A stretch of DNA of 61,531 nt from Oscillospiraceae bacterium (lineage in GTDB: Bacteria; Bacillota; Clostridia; Oscillospirales; Oscillospiraceae): contig JAFUFT010000023.1 in the NCBI GenBank assembly GCA_017469795.1, forward strand, positions 1-61,531, in the 5' to 3' direction. Position 1 is the first letter of the stretch; each line of letters begins with the position of its first letter. The notes beneath the pieces are model-generated. The model ran no database searches and had not been told where the DNA came from. It was given only the letters and a program-made list of their open reading frames with translations. Positions 31,531 through 40,027 of the stretch are shown piece after piece. The translations under genes were made by a program, and so were the position numbers.

Positions 31531-32343
31531 ATGCAAACACGGCCGAGATTTTCCGCAGCCGCATCGACGGCCGAGGGCTATAACGCCGCGGCGGAGCGAG
31601 ATGCCAACATCATCGGGCAGCGGCTCTTTGAGGCCAGGAAGCGCAAAGGACTTACCCTGGCGGAGCTCAGCAGCCTGCTGGGACAGCGCGGGCTGGCCAT
31701 TCAGAAAACGGGCCTGCAGAGGTGGGAGTCTGGCCAGTCGATCCCGAATGCCTATCAGCTTCTGGCGGTCTGCCACGCGCTGGACATCACCAGTGTCCTG
31801 GACTACTTCTCCGACGTGCCGGATCTCAACGGGGAGGGTATGAAGAAGCTGGCAGACTACAAGGCGGATCTGGTCGCCACCGGGAAATACCGCCCGCAGC
31901 CCAGAGCCGCCGGTCCGAAGATCATCTATATCGAAAAGCCGGTGAGTGATCTGCCTGTCTCCGCCGGCACAGGCGAGTTCCTGGACGAGAACAGCTTTGA
32001 GATGGTCCGCTTTCCCGCCACCACCGTGCCAGAGGGCGCGGAATTCGGGATCCGGGTCAGCGGCGACAGCATGGAGCCGGTCTACCATGACGGACAGATC
32101 GTGTGGGTCCGGAGCTGCGACAGCCTGATCCCGGGTGAGGTCGGGATCATGGTGTACGACGGCGAAGGCTACATTAAGGTCTACAACGAGCAGGAACCTG
32201 CCGAAGCGCTTCAGGAGGCGTATACGGACAGCGAAGGCGTCCTCCACATGCAGCCGGTTCTTGTCTCCTATAACGAGAAGTATGCCCCGAAGGCGGTCTC
32301 GCCGGAGCTGAAGTTCTCCATTGTCGGGCGTGTCCTGAACTGA
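31531..32343 (+). CDS. LexA/CI-like self-cleaving repressor (HTH + S24 peptidase)
   Basis: A 270-residue repressor. Residues 25-90 are an XRE-type helix-turn-helix (IIGQRLFEARKRKGLTLAEL, TGLQRWESGQSIP). Residues 140-265 are an S24 domain with the cleavage site Ala145-Gly146 (PVSAGTG), the nucleophile Ser180 in GDSMEP and the general base Lys216 in GYIKVYN. Such proteins are cleaved when RecA filaments form on damaged DNA, lifting repression. It is divergent from the UmuC-like cassette, with palindromes between, so it most likely controls that cassette and itself. GGAGG precedes the ATG. Confidence 0.88.
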   Translation: MQTRPRFSAAASTAEGYNAAAERDANIIGQRLFEARKRKGLTLAELSSLLGQRGLAIQKTGLQRWESGQSIPNAYQLLAVCHALDITSVLDYFSDVPDLNGEGMKKLADYKADLVATGKYRPQPRAAGPKIIYIEKPVSDLPVSAGTGEFLDENSFEMVRFPATTVPEGAEFGIRVSGDSMEPVYHDGQIVWVRSCDSLIPGEVGIMVYDGEGYIKVYNEQEPAEALQEAYTDSEGVLHMQPVLVSYNEKYAPKAVSPELKFSIVGRVLN

Positions 32344-32365
32344 GGATAGCAGGGGAGGAACAAAG

Positions 32366-32575
32366 ATGGATACAGTAAGACGAGTCTATGAACTGGCAGA
32401 CCAGCAGGATATCTCCCTCTATCAGCTGGCGCAGCGCAGCGGAATATCCGTATCGACCATCAAAATGACTGAGAAACGCGGCGGCCAGCTGAAGATCGAT
32501 ACCATAGAGCGGATCTGTGAAGGCCTGGGCATTTCTCTGGCGGCCTTTTTCACAACGCAAAGTCAAAACAGTTAA
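32366..32575 (+). CDS. Small XRE-family helix-turn-helix protein
   Basis: A 69-residue protein consisting of little more than a helix-turn-helix domain (ISLYQLAQRSGISVSTIKMT, then IERICEGLGISLAAFF). It is 22 nt after the S24 repressor, with GGGGAGG upstream, so probably co-transcribed. It may be a second regulator of the cassette or an unrelated small repressor. Confidence 0.85.
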   Translation: MDTVRRVYELADQQDISLYQLAQRSGISVSTIKMTEKRGGQLKIDTIERICEGLGISLAAFFTTQSQNS

Positions 32576-32584
32576 AGAATAGAA

Positions 32585-32620
32585 AACATGGCCTCTGGCG
32601 CGATTGCCAGAGGCCATGTT
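32585..32620 (+). terminator. Terminator of the repressor operon
   Basis: A 15-bp stem AACATGGCCTCTGGC with its complement and a 6-nt loop; the T-tract is weak. The following 300 bp up to 32934 hold only a short minus-strand open stretch (VYWRQDLVYWSDGPPRN) that may be a relic, and no convincing gene. Confidence 0.65.
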
Positions 32621-32934
32621 CTATCAACAGATGGATTCACTCCCTCAAAAAAACGGACCTGGCGTGATGAGAAGCCACACCGATTTCTCGGCGGCCCGTC
32701 GCTCCAATACACCAGATCCTGCCGCCAGTATACACAACAGTTGGCCGCCGGTGTCAAGGTATCTTGAGATAATCTTACGGGAAGCAGGCGCTCGGATCAT
32801 GAAAAGGGAATATTGTGATAGAAAAAAGAGCAATTGTTTGATCGAAATACCGTTTTTGGTACATCCCGTTTGATAGACTGGGGTCAGATCGGAAACAGAA
32901 AGCAGAAAACAGAGATAAAAAGGAGGTCACGGCC

Positions 32935-33795
32935 ATGAAAAGTATTTTGGGGTTTCGGGACAGCGAAGCAGACGACATCATGGAGACAATGCCGGCGGAG
33001 GCGAGAACCGAAGAGGTGCCGGTCCGGTCTCTGGTTCAGGTCCGGCTTTCCGGCTACGGCTCGCTGACCTACTACAACGACCGGTTTGACCTGCAGCCCG
33101 GGGATCTGGTGTACGTATCCGGGAAACTGGAGGGGAGGATCGGCCGGGTGGAGTCGGTCAGCACCAGATTCCGCATTCGGAAGTCCGACTTTGAGAAGGT
33201 GATCCGCAAGCTGGATACATCGGTCCACGGGGAATTCGCGCCGGCCGATGGATTCATGGTATCCGGAGATCCGAACGTCATTCCTCCGGAGCGTTTCCGT
33301 TCCTGGGTCATCCCGCCGGAGCCACCGAAGAGCAGACTGTGGTACGTCGATCCGGAAACCGGTACGCGCAAAGGCTATCTGGAGAGCGGGATCGACGCCG
33401 ACGGAACGGATGATGAGATCGTTGAGGGCGACGGATTTGAGTTGTCCCTTGCCGATCTGGAGAATGAACCGGATGTACGGAAGGTCATTCTCGAGCGGGC
33501 AAAGGGATATGTGAAAGAGAAACGAGTCAAGTACATCCGTATGGAGAGCGGAGCGGGAAAGGCCTATGTACTGGGAGGGAACTGGTACGAGGTGGAGTTT
33601 TCTCTGAACGAGGATGAGATTTCCGGGTTATACTGCGACTGCCCCTATCCCGGCCTGTGCAAGCACGCCATGGCGGTTCTGCTCACCATCCGGGATCAGC
33701 TGAAGGCGCCTGCCTTTGCGGAGGACTACGCCGCTGTGGAAAACGACTGGTTCTGGAGATTTCTCGGGAAACGTCCACAGAAGATCACTCTGTAA
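32935..33795 (+). CDS. SWIM zinc finger protein
   Basis: A 286-residue protein. The C-terminal region has a SWIM zinc finger, YCDCPYPGLCKHAMAVL (CxCx4-5CxH), preceded by the usual YEVEFSLNEDEISG strand. The N-terminal part (residues 25-90) is beta-rich and reads like a small OB- or SH3-like domain (GDLVYVSGKLEGRIGRVESV). SWIM fingers bind DNA or proteins; helicase partners are common but none is adjacent. AGGAGG precedes the ATG. Confidence 0.8.
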   Translation: MKSILGFRDSEADDIMETMPAEARTEEVPVRSLVQVRLSGYGSLTYYNDRFDLQPGDLVYVSGKLEGRIGRVESVSTRFRIRKSDFEKVIRKLDTSVHGEFAPADGFMVSGDPNVIPPERFRSWVIPPEPPKSRLWYVDPETGTRKGYLESGIDADGTDDEIVEGDGFELSLADLENEPDVRKVILERAKGYVKEKRVKYIRMESGAGKAYVLGGNWYEVEFSLNEDEISGLYCDCPYPGLCKHAMAVLLTIRDQLKAPAFAEDYAAVENDWFWRFLGKRPQKITL

Positions 33796-33893
33796 AGAGC
33801 ATTGGAACTGTATAAAGAGTGTTTCACACAGAAATCGTTAGCAGATATTTCCGATTATTTCAATGCTATGTTATAATTCTAGGGGTGAACGTC

Positions 33894-34265
33894 ATGAAGT
33901 ATTATATGATCCTAAAATTGACAATATTGATATGTCTCACGTGTGCGCTCCTGAATTCCAGCGGCTGTTCTGTCTACAGTTCGTCGCCGGGAACCACGGC
34001 TCCAACAGCAGCCACCACACGGCCGTCAATCACGCCGAGGCCATCGGCGACAGTCAAACCATCCACGCCAAAACCAACTACAACACTAAAGCCCGTGGTC
34101 AGACCAAGTGCAACGCGGAAGCCAGCGGTCAGACCCTCTGCCAGACCGTCTGCGGACCCGTTTGATGCGGGTGACTATTCCCATCCGGATGACTTCTACT
34201 ACGACCACAGGGATGACTTTTTCGACTTTGAAGACGCAGAGGAATACTGGGAAGACCACAATTAG
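33894..34265 (+). CDS. Small lipoprotein with Thr/Pro/Ser-rich linker
   Basis: A 123-residue exported lipoprotein: signal peptide with lipobox SSGC (Cys near residue 25), then about 60 residues almost entirely of Thr, Pro, Ser, Ala, Lys and Arg, and an acidic/aromatic tail (DFYYDHRDDFFDFEDAEEYW). The linker would span the cell wall and the tail would carry the function, which is unknown. An extended -10 (TGTTATAAT, 33869-33877) lies close upstream. GGGGTGA precedes the ATG. Confidence 0.72.
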   Translation: MKYYMILKLTILICLTCALLNSSGCSVYSSSPGTTAPTAATTRPSITPRPSATVKPSTPKPTTTLKPVVRPSATRKPAVRPSARPSADPFDAGDYSHPDDFYYDHRDDFFDFEDAEEYWEDHN

Positions 34266-34276
34266 GAGATGCCCGT

Positions 34277-34471
34277 ATGGCGAAGATAGGATACAGCACC
34301 CAGCACGTCTTAGGAGATGGATACACACACTACGACTCCAAAGGGCACAAGACCGTCGAAAGCCGCCGCAACTGGGCCGGCGGCTATACGGATTACACCC
34401 TGACATCCGAGGAACTGCTGGAGCAGGCAAAACCGGATGCGGCCTATCTGGAGCGAATCCGGAACGCCTAA
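34277..34471 (+). CDS. Small hypothetical protein with GYTxYD repeats
   Basis: A 64-residue protein carrying a duplicated short motif (GDGYTHYDSKGHKTVES, then GGYTDYT). It starts 11 nt after the lipoprotein stop with AGGAGAT upstream, so likely the same transcript. The motif suggests a short beta-turn repeat; no family is recognised. Confidence 0.6.
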   Translation: MAKIGYSTQHVLGDGYTHYDSKGHKTVESRRNWAGGYTDYTLTSEELLEQAKPDAAYLERIRNA

Positions 34472-34568
34472 CTGGATTGCGGGAAAACGGAATCGGCGAC
34501 TGACAAGCACCTGAAAGCCTATCAGAAACGGTTCTCAAGCAGCAAATGACAAGAATGGAGGAATAGCG

Positions 34569-34754
34569 ATGTTTATAGTTTTCGTCTGCATCGGCTTGCT
34601 TATTGCGCCGATTTACATTATAGTAAAAGCTATGTCGAATAAGGGTGGCTCCATGCCGCCCAAGACTCCTTCCCCGAAGCGTAAAAACCCCATCGACAAA
34701 CACATGGACGATAATTACGCAGACGTGAATTGGCTCAGAAAAGGGAAGCTGTAG
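34569..34754 (+). CDS. Small membrane protein, 61 residues
   Basis: One N-terminal hydrophobic helix (FIVFVCIGLLIAPIYIIVKA) followed by a basic, Pro-rich tail. A strong TGGAGGAATAGCG site supports translation. Family unknown. Confidence 0.6.
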   Translation: MFIVFVCIGLLIAPIYIIVKAMSNKGGSMPPKTPSPKRKNPIDKHMDDNYADVNWLRKGKL

Positions 34755-34798
34755 CGGGGAGGTTCACAGTTGCATAAATCTCTGAACGGAGCTTAACT

Positions 34799-35509
34799 AT
34801 GGATTTGGCAAAATACGATGGTAAGCATGTTCGCATAACGGACAGATGGGGAAAGACTTTCGCGGGCATGGCGGAATACGGCAATTACGATTTCCTCGAA
34901 TGTGAATATGGCGGGGAGGAAGACGGCATTTTCATTGAAGATTGCCTTATTTATAATTCGCAGATCGTTTCCATAGAGGAGATCGAAGTGCATGGAACCG
35001 TTGAATTATGGACAGATCGAATGATCCTGCGCAGATACCGCCTGGAAGATGCAGATTCGCTATATCATTATCTCGGGACAGATCCGTCGATGTATAAATA
35101 CTCCGGCTGGAATCCATACGCGACCTTGGAAATGGCTCAGGAAACCGTGCGAGGGTTTATCGACAGATACGATGATGAGCACGTCTATTCGTGGATCATG
35201 GATATCGATGATGTAGTCGTGGGGACAATCGGAGCCTACGATTTCAAGGACGATCAGATTGAGGTCGGCTTCAGCATTGTGAAGGGCTGGCAGGGAAGGG
35301 GCCTCGCGACTGCGGCGCTGAAGAAAGTGCTGGAATACCTGACTGGAAACGAAGGCATCTCTTGCGTGACAGCGTGGTGTGCATCTGAGAACATCGGATC
35401 TCGGAAAGTACTCGAAAGGGCAGAGATGAAGCTCCTACGCACGGAGAAGAATGCCCTCGCAGTCGGTGACAGAGTATACGATAAGCTGACGTATGAATAC
35501 AGGATCTAA
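34799..35509 (+). CDS. GNAT acetyltransferase with N-terminal LSm-like domain
   Basis: A 236-residue two-domain protein. Residues 1-65 (YDGKHVRITDRWGKTFAGMA...IEDCLIYNSQIVSIEEIE) resemble the small beta-barrel LSm-like domain found at the N-terminus of some Firmicutes proteins. Residues 66-236 are a RimJ/RimL-type GNAT N-acetyltransferase with acetyl-CoA motif KGWQGRGLATAALKK and the ENIGSRKVLERAEMK helix. The substrate is unknown; ribosomal proteins or small molecules are typical. GGAGC precedes the ATG. Confidence 0.82.
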   Translation: MDLAKYDGKHVRITDRWGKTFAGMAEYGNYDFLECEYGGEEDGIFIEDCLIYNSQIVSIEEIEVHGTVELWTDRMILRRYRLEDADSLYHYLGTDPSMYKYSGWNPYATLEMAQETVRGFIDRYDDEHVYSWIMDIDDVVVGTIGAYDFKDDQIEVGFSIVKGWQGRGLATAALKKVLEYLTGNEGISCVTAWCASENIGSRKVLERAEMKLLRTEKNALAVGDRVYDKLTYEYRI

Positions 35510-35543
35510 CCATTGAAAACTGAAGTAGTTGAGGTGTGATACT

Positions 35544-35954
35544 ATGCGGCACGAATGCAGAATAACCGTACTGGAAACGAAGTGTTTTCCGGATCTTCAG
35601 GAGCAGTATCTGGCCGATCCCAAGTCCGGCCCATGTCCGTTCTTTCAACCGGGTGATACCTTCCTGCTCAAGCGCACGCCGCAGCAGGACGATTTCTATC
35701 ACCTGATGAACGGCAGGTTCTGCGGCGAGGCATGGGATGCCGTCAGCCGATACGTCTATTCAGCCCTGCAGGGCGGCTCCATCATGAAGGGCTGGACCAA
35801 TGATGATCGCATGATGATCGCCTGCTGCAACGACGGCACAAGGCCGGTCATCTTCAAGATCGAGCGAATTGACATTCCGGAAAATGATGAGGAGCGGAAT
35901 TGGCTGGCGAAGCAGGACTTCAGTAACACAGCCGAGGATGCTTATACGGGATAA
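35544..35954 (+). CDS. TIGR04076 family protein
   Basis: A 136-residue protein matching the pattern of the TIGR04076 family: N-terminal CRITVLETKCFPDLQEQYL, GPCPFFQPGDTFLL, a Cys/Trp-containing FCGEAWDAVSRYVYSAL and MIACCNDGTRPVIFKIERI. The conserved cysteines suggest metal binding; function unknown. GAGGTG lies 7 nt before ATG 35544. The 314 bp after it hold a short coding-like stretch (YKKRIQENDLVRAATYTTGK, probably a relic) and then the sortase promoter. Confidence 0.75.
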   Translation: MRHECRITVLETKCFPDLQEQYLADPKSGPCPFFQPGDTFLLKRTPQQDDFYHLMNGRFCGEAWDAVSRYVYSALQGGSIMKGWTNDDRMMIACCNDGTRPVIFKIERIDIPENDEERNWLAKQDFSNTAEDAYTG

Positions 35955-36054
35955 GCTGCGCCGAATATAAGAAGCGGATCCAGGAAAATGATCTCGTTCG
36001 TGCGGCGACATATACTACAGGCAAAGAACTGTTATCTGGAGCAGTCCTTTTTTG

Positions 36055-36083
36055 TTGAATCCATAACAAAAGTATTATATAAT
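36055..36083 (+). promoter_or_regulatory. Promoter of the sortase gene
   Basis: TTGAAT, a 17-bp spacer, then TATAAT. It leaves a leader of about 180 nt with no motif I recognise. Confidence 0.7.
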
Positions 36084-36268
36084 TATCATATCAACGCAAC
36101 AAAGGAAATGAGGCCGAAGCGTTTGGACTGAGCGAAATAATTCTGGAATCACGGGTTTTGCCCTGTGCAGGACAGCTGTTTCATTTGCTCGGAGGCTGGT
36201 TCCGCGCGGCTCGCCTGGAGGATTAGCGCACGGTTGGATAGGAATTAACGGATATAAGGGAGTATTCT

Positions 36269-37132
36269 ATGCGCAAGTGGATATTTCGAATCGTCTTTGC
36301 GATACTGCTGGCTGTTTTCCTGTTTTCAGCGGGTTCACTTTATTTGATCTACCGGCAGTATAAAGACAGTGAAAAGGTTTATGATGCTGTGGCTGCCCAG
36401 TTTGTCACTCCCAGAGAGGACAATGCGGACGGCCCTGTGGCTGTTTTGGCGAATGTGCCGCTTCCGGATGCGAAGACTGAAAAGAAAATCAGCAACGAAA
36501 CAGACGACGAATCAGACGACGGATATTCAATCATTGCGCCATTTGAAGTGGACTTTGATGCACTGCACGCAATCAATGAAGATATCGTCGGATGGATCTA
36601 CTGTGAAGGAACAAGCATCAATTATCCGATCCTTCAAACAGACGATAACGACTATTACCTTCATCGAAGCTATGATAGATCCTATCTGTTTACTGGCTCG
36701 ATTTTTGTCGAGGAAATGAATCAGCCCATCTTCGGGGATTCCAATACAATCATCTATGGGCATAATATGCGGGATGGCTCCATGTTCGCTGTCCTACAGG
36801 ATTGGAGAGAGCAGGAGTTCTACGATACCCACAGATACATCTGGATCCTCACGCCGGAGCAGGACTACGCGATGCTGGTATTCAGCGCGTATACCACCTC
36901 GGCGACCTCAGATACCTATCAGGTTTTCAGCGGTCCCGGGGAGGATCTGAATCAGTACCTTGCCTATGTTCAGAACAGTTCAGAGTTTTCCTCGGATGTT
37001 GCACTGGACCCTGAGGGGAAATATGTAGTGCTGTCGACCTGCGCCTATGTATTTGATAATGCCAGATATGTGATGCACGGGATGCTCATTCCTGTTGACA
37101 GCGCGGGCGGCAGATTGAAGATCGGAGAATAA
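36269..37132 (+). CDS. Class B sortase
   Basis: A 287-residue transpeptidase: an N-terminal membrane anchor (FRIVFAILLAVFLFSAGSLYLIY), an acidic linker, then the sortase domain with catalytic His in TIIYGHNMRDGSMF, Cys in VVLSTCAYVF and Arg in DNARYVMHG. WIYCEGTSINYPILQTDDND...YLHRSY is typical of class B. It would attach surface proteins to peptidoglycan, but no protein with a sorting motif is encoded in this window, so its substrate lies elsewhere. Confidence 0.92.
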   Translation: MRKWIFRIVFAILLAVFLFSAGSLYLIYRQYKDSEKVYDAVAAQFVTPREDNADGPVAVLANVPLPDAKTEKKISNETDDESDDGYSIIAPFEVDFDALHAINEDIVGWIYCEGTSINYPILQTDDNDYYLHRSYDRSYLFTGSIFVEEMNQPIFGDSNTIIYGHNMRDGSMFAVLQDWREQEFYDTHRYIWILTPEQDYAMLVFSAYTTSATSDTYQVFSGPGEDLNQYLAYVQNSSEFSSDVALDPEGKYVVLSTCAYVFDNARYVMHGMLIPVDSAGGRLKIGE

Positions 37133-37313
37133 ACCGTTAGGTCGCGGGAAGTGCGGCGACGGCGTTGCGGCGAATTAAATAGATCTTGATTTTAAATGCG
37201 ATGTTGCTGCGCTTTCCGGCTGCGCTTGCGGAGTCCTGCAAAGAATAACGCCGGTTTATCGTGGATTCTATTATCTCAGCCCGGACCAGGTGCAGCCTAA
37301 TCGAATATAAACA

Positions 37314-37339
37314 AAACTCTCTGCTTCGGCAGAGGGTTT
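37314..37339 (+). terminator. Small hairpin terminator after the sortase gene
   Basis: CTCTGC-TTCG-GCAGAG with flanking AAAC/GTTT pairs. Confidence 0.6.
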
Positions 37340-37415
37340 CGTCTTGCGGAAATAAATGGGAGAATACCAGGCGCGAAGGACGCTGCAGTCTGATTTAGAA
37401 GGAGAGGAGTGCAGA

Positions 37416-38246
37416 TTGAAACCCATTATAGCAATTTTCAATGGAAGGAAAATCAACAAGATCCTATGCCTTTTCTTCCTTGTTATGACATTGATCTTTT
37501 TTGGCGCATGCGTTATTATTGCCTTGTTCAACGCTGAAATGGGAGAAGTCTTCCTTGTCCTGTCGGCAATCAGCGGAGGACTATCTATTATTTATGGCTT
37601 GCTTTGGCTGGTCTGGAGGAAAAAGGAACAATCAGCAGAGATGACCATGAAGGAAGCTTTTAAGCAGCAGAAAGCAGCTCAAGATGGTTCTCGCTTTGTC
37701 GTAAAGGAATTTGCTCTTCCGAAGAAACGTCTCATAGAAACAGCGCTTCAAAGATTTCGTTCAATTATCCGTTGGACAGTCATCGTTGCGCTTGGCGGCA
37801 TCCTTCTGATAGGGGGTATCCTGTTAGCAACAGGATCTCTTGTTCATCCAATTCAACTGATCTATCTGATCCTGTTTTTCCTTCTGATCATGTTTCCGGG
37901 CCTGATGGTTCAGTGGTGCCTATATTATCTCTATGACCGGTCCATTCCATCAAAGATTCTTTTATATCCCGGGAAGCTGGTCATTGACCATACTGTGTTT
38001 CAGGCAAGAGAGATTCTCGAGATTAGGGTATCTCCGAATCAGCTTTATAACCGTAACTCTCCTGCCGTTTTCCGTGAAATGCAGATTCGGACAAAGAGGG
38101 ACAGCTTGAGGTACCGCATTGACTACCGGGCCGGATCAGAGACCAACGAACAACCTTTTTGGACAGAGTATGGACAGTTTGTTGATGTGCTCTACGATTG
38201 GGGCACCGAGAACAGTGTTCCGGTTAACATCCTGTTTATGGACTGA
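37416..38246 (+). CDS. Four-helix membrane protein of unknown function
   Basis: A 276-residue protein with two hairpins of transmembrane helices (about residues 13-36, 45-67, 112-133 and 142-166) and a cytosolic C-terminal domain of beta-strands (KILLYPGKLVIDHTVFQARE, MQIRTKRDSLRYRIDYRA), resembling a YcxB- or PH-like module behind membrane helices. The start is taken as TTG 37416 because GGAGAGGAG lies 6 nt upstream. Family not recognised with confidence. Confidence 0.65.
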   Translation: MKPIIAIFNGRKINKILCLFFLVMTLIFFGACVIIALFNAEMGEVFLVLSAISGGLSIIYGLLWLVWRKKEQSAEMTMKEAFKQQKAAQDGSRFVVKEFALPKKRLIETALQRFRSIIRWTVIVALGGILLIGGILLATGSLVHPIQLIYLILFFLLIMFPGLMVQWCLYYLYDRSIPSKILLYPGKLVIDHTVFQAREILEIRVSPNQLYNRNSPAVFREMQIRTKRDSLRYRIDYRAGSETNEQPFWTEYGQFVDVLYDWGTENSVPVNILFMD

Positions 38247-38281
38247 AAAAGATACTTACAGATATAAGGAATGATGCGAGT

Positions 38282-38737
38282 TTGAAAATACTGTTCGTCT
38301 GCCACGGCAATATTTGCCGCAGTCCCATGGCAGAGTTTGTGATGAAGGATCTGGTCGACCGGGCGGGGCTGACAGACCGGATCCGGGTGGCGTCGGCCGC
38401 CACAAGCAGGGAAGAGCTTGGCAACCCGGTCTATCCGCCGGCCAGGCGGAAGCTTCTGGAGCATGGGATCCGCTGCGATGGGAAAACGGCCCGTCAGATG
38501 CAGAAATCGGACTATGATGCCTTTGATCTGCTGATCGGCATGGATCAGGCAAACTTGCGGAATATGAAACGGATCTGCGGTGGCGACCCGGAGGGAAAAA
38601 TACGGCTCCTGATGGAGTATACAGACCGCCCCGGCGAGGTGGCCGATCCTTGGTACACCGGCGATTTTGATGCCACGTGGCGGGATGTGCTGGAGGGGTG
38701 TCGGGGTCTGCTCGAGCAGATAGCCGGGTTAAATTGA
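38282..38737 (+). CDS. Low-molecular-weight protein-tyrosine phosphatase
   Basis: A 151-residue phosphatase of the ArsC/LMW-PTP fold: P-loop CHGNICRSPMAEF (CX5R) at residues 7-19 and the general acid Asp in ADPWYTGDFDATW. The start is TTG with a weak AAGGA upstream. In Firmicutes such enzymes act on tyrosine kinases or stress proteins. It lies between the membrane protein and pepT with short gaps (35 and 45 nt). Confidence 0.88.
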   Translation: MKILFVCHGNICRSPMAEFVMKDLVDRAGLTDRIRVASAATSREELGNPVYPPARRKLLEHGIRCDGKTARQMQKSDYDAFDLLIGMDQANLRNMKRICGGDPEGKIRLLMEYTDRPGEVADPWYTGDFDATWRDVLEGCRGLLEQIAGLN

Positions 38738-38782
38738 CTTCATGATTAGTTATGATAGAATCCCAGCGGGAGGAGAGAGAAT

Positions 38783-40027
38783 ATGAATGCATTGGATCGC
38801 TTTTTAAACTATGTCACGGTGGAGACTACATCCAGCGAGAAAAGTCAGTCACGTCCTTCCACGCCTGGACAGCGGAATCTGACGGATCAGCTTGCCCGGG
38901 AAATGCGGGAGCTTGGTCTGACGGACGTGCACATTTCCGAGGCGGACGGCGCTGCATTTGGAACGATTCCGGCCAATACGGACAGGGATCTGCCGTCCCT
39001 TGGGTTCCTGGCCCATGTGGACACTTCTGAGGCCGCTTCCGGCAAAAATGCCCGTGCCAGGATCGTAAAAGACTACGACGGCGGAAGGATCATGCTCAGC
39101 GACACCGTATCCATGTCGCCGGAGGACGGTTTTACCGGACTTCTGGACGTGGTGGGAGAGGACCTGATCGTAACGGACGGGACTACGCTCCTTGGCGCGG
39201 ACGACAAGGCGGGCGTTGCGGAGATCATGACGATGGCGGAACTGCTGATGCAATCGGAGCGCCCCCACGGGACGGTCAAGGTGGCCTTCACCACGGATGA
39301 GGAGATTGGCGCAGGACCGGATCTGTTTGATGTGAAGCGTTTTGGCTGTGACTTCGCCTATACGGTGGACGGCGGCCCGCTGGGAGAGCTGGAGTATGAG
39401 AACTTCAACGCCGCTTCCGCGGAGATCCGTTTTCACGGCGTGGGAGTCCATCCCGGCGATGCCAAAAACAAGATGAAAAACGCGGCTTCTATTGCGGCAG
39501 AGTATCAGATGCTGCTGCCGGGGGAGCAGGTCCCGGAGCATACGGAGGGATACGAAGGGTTCATCCATCTGACGGAGATGTCCGGAGACGTGGTGTCGGC
39601 GCAGCTGCGGTATATCCTGCGAGATCATGATCTTCACAAGCTTCGGATCAAGGAAAAGCTGATGGAGGACGCTGCGGCGTATCTGAATCGGAAGTACGGT
39701 CCGGGCACCGTGGAGACCGAGCTGAAAGAGACCTACTACAACATGCGGGAGAAGGTGGAACCGCACCGCCATTTGATCGAAACGGCGCAGCGGGCGTTCG
39801 TTTCACAGGGTGTGGAACCCAAAACGGTCCCGATCCGGGGCGGTACGGACGGAGCGAGGCTGAGCTTCATGGGACTGCCTTGTCCGAACCTCTCCACCGG
39901 CGGATACCAATTCCACGGGATCTATGAATTCATCCCGGTCCGGGCGTTGGAGACCATGCCGAAGGTGCTGCTGGAAATCGTTTACGCTTATGGAGGTGCG
40001 GAGAAATATGTATCAGAAACAAATTGA
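38783..40027 (+). CDS. pepT: Peptidase T (tripeptide aminopeptidase)
   Basis: A 414-residue zinc tripeptidase of the M20 family. Metal ligands: LAHVDTS, GADDKAGVAE, TTDEEIG and the C-terminal YQFHGIYEFIPV His. The GGVHPG-like dimerisation strand reads HGVGVHPGDAKNKM. It releases N-terminal residues from tripeptides in the cytosol. GGGAGGAGAG precedes the ATG. Overlaps the following dipeptidase gene by 20 bp, so both are made together for peptide use. Confidence 0.93.
   Translation: MNALDRFLNYVTVETTSSEKSQSRPSTPGQRNLTDQLAREMRELGLTDVHISEADGAAFGTIPANTDRDLPSLGFLAHVDTSEAASGKNARARIVKDYDGGRIMLSDTVSMSPEDGFTGLLDVVGEDLIVTDGTTLLGADDKAGVAEIMTMAELLMQSERPHGTVKVAFTTDEEIGAGPDLFDVKRFGCDFAYTVDGGPLGELEYENFNAASAEIRFHGVGVHPGDAKNKMKNAASIAAEYQMLLPGEQVPEHTEGYEGFIHLTEMSGDVVSAQLRYILRDHDLHKLRIKEKLMEDAAAYLNRKYGPGTVETELKETYYNMREKVEPHRHLIETAQRAFVSQGVEPKTVPIRGGTDGARLSFMGLPCPNLSTGGYQFHGIYEFIPVRALETMPKVLLEIVYAYGGAEKYVSETN

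Noticed and set aside
34480..34568. Short coding-like stretch (KHLKAYQKRFSSSK) before the 61-residue membrane protein
   Set aside because: It follows a stop, has no start codon or ribosome binding site, and is too short to call a gene or relic.
36084..36268. Known riboswitch in the sortase leader
   Set aside because: I looked for cyclic-di-GMP, THF and preQ1 core motifs by eye and found none in the right order.
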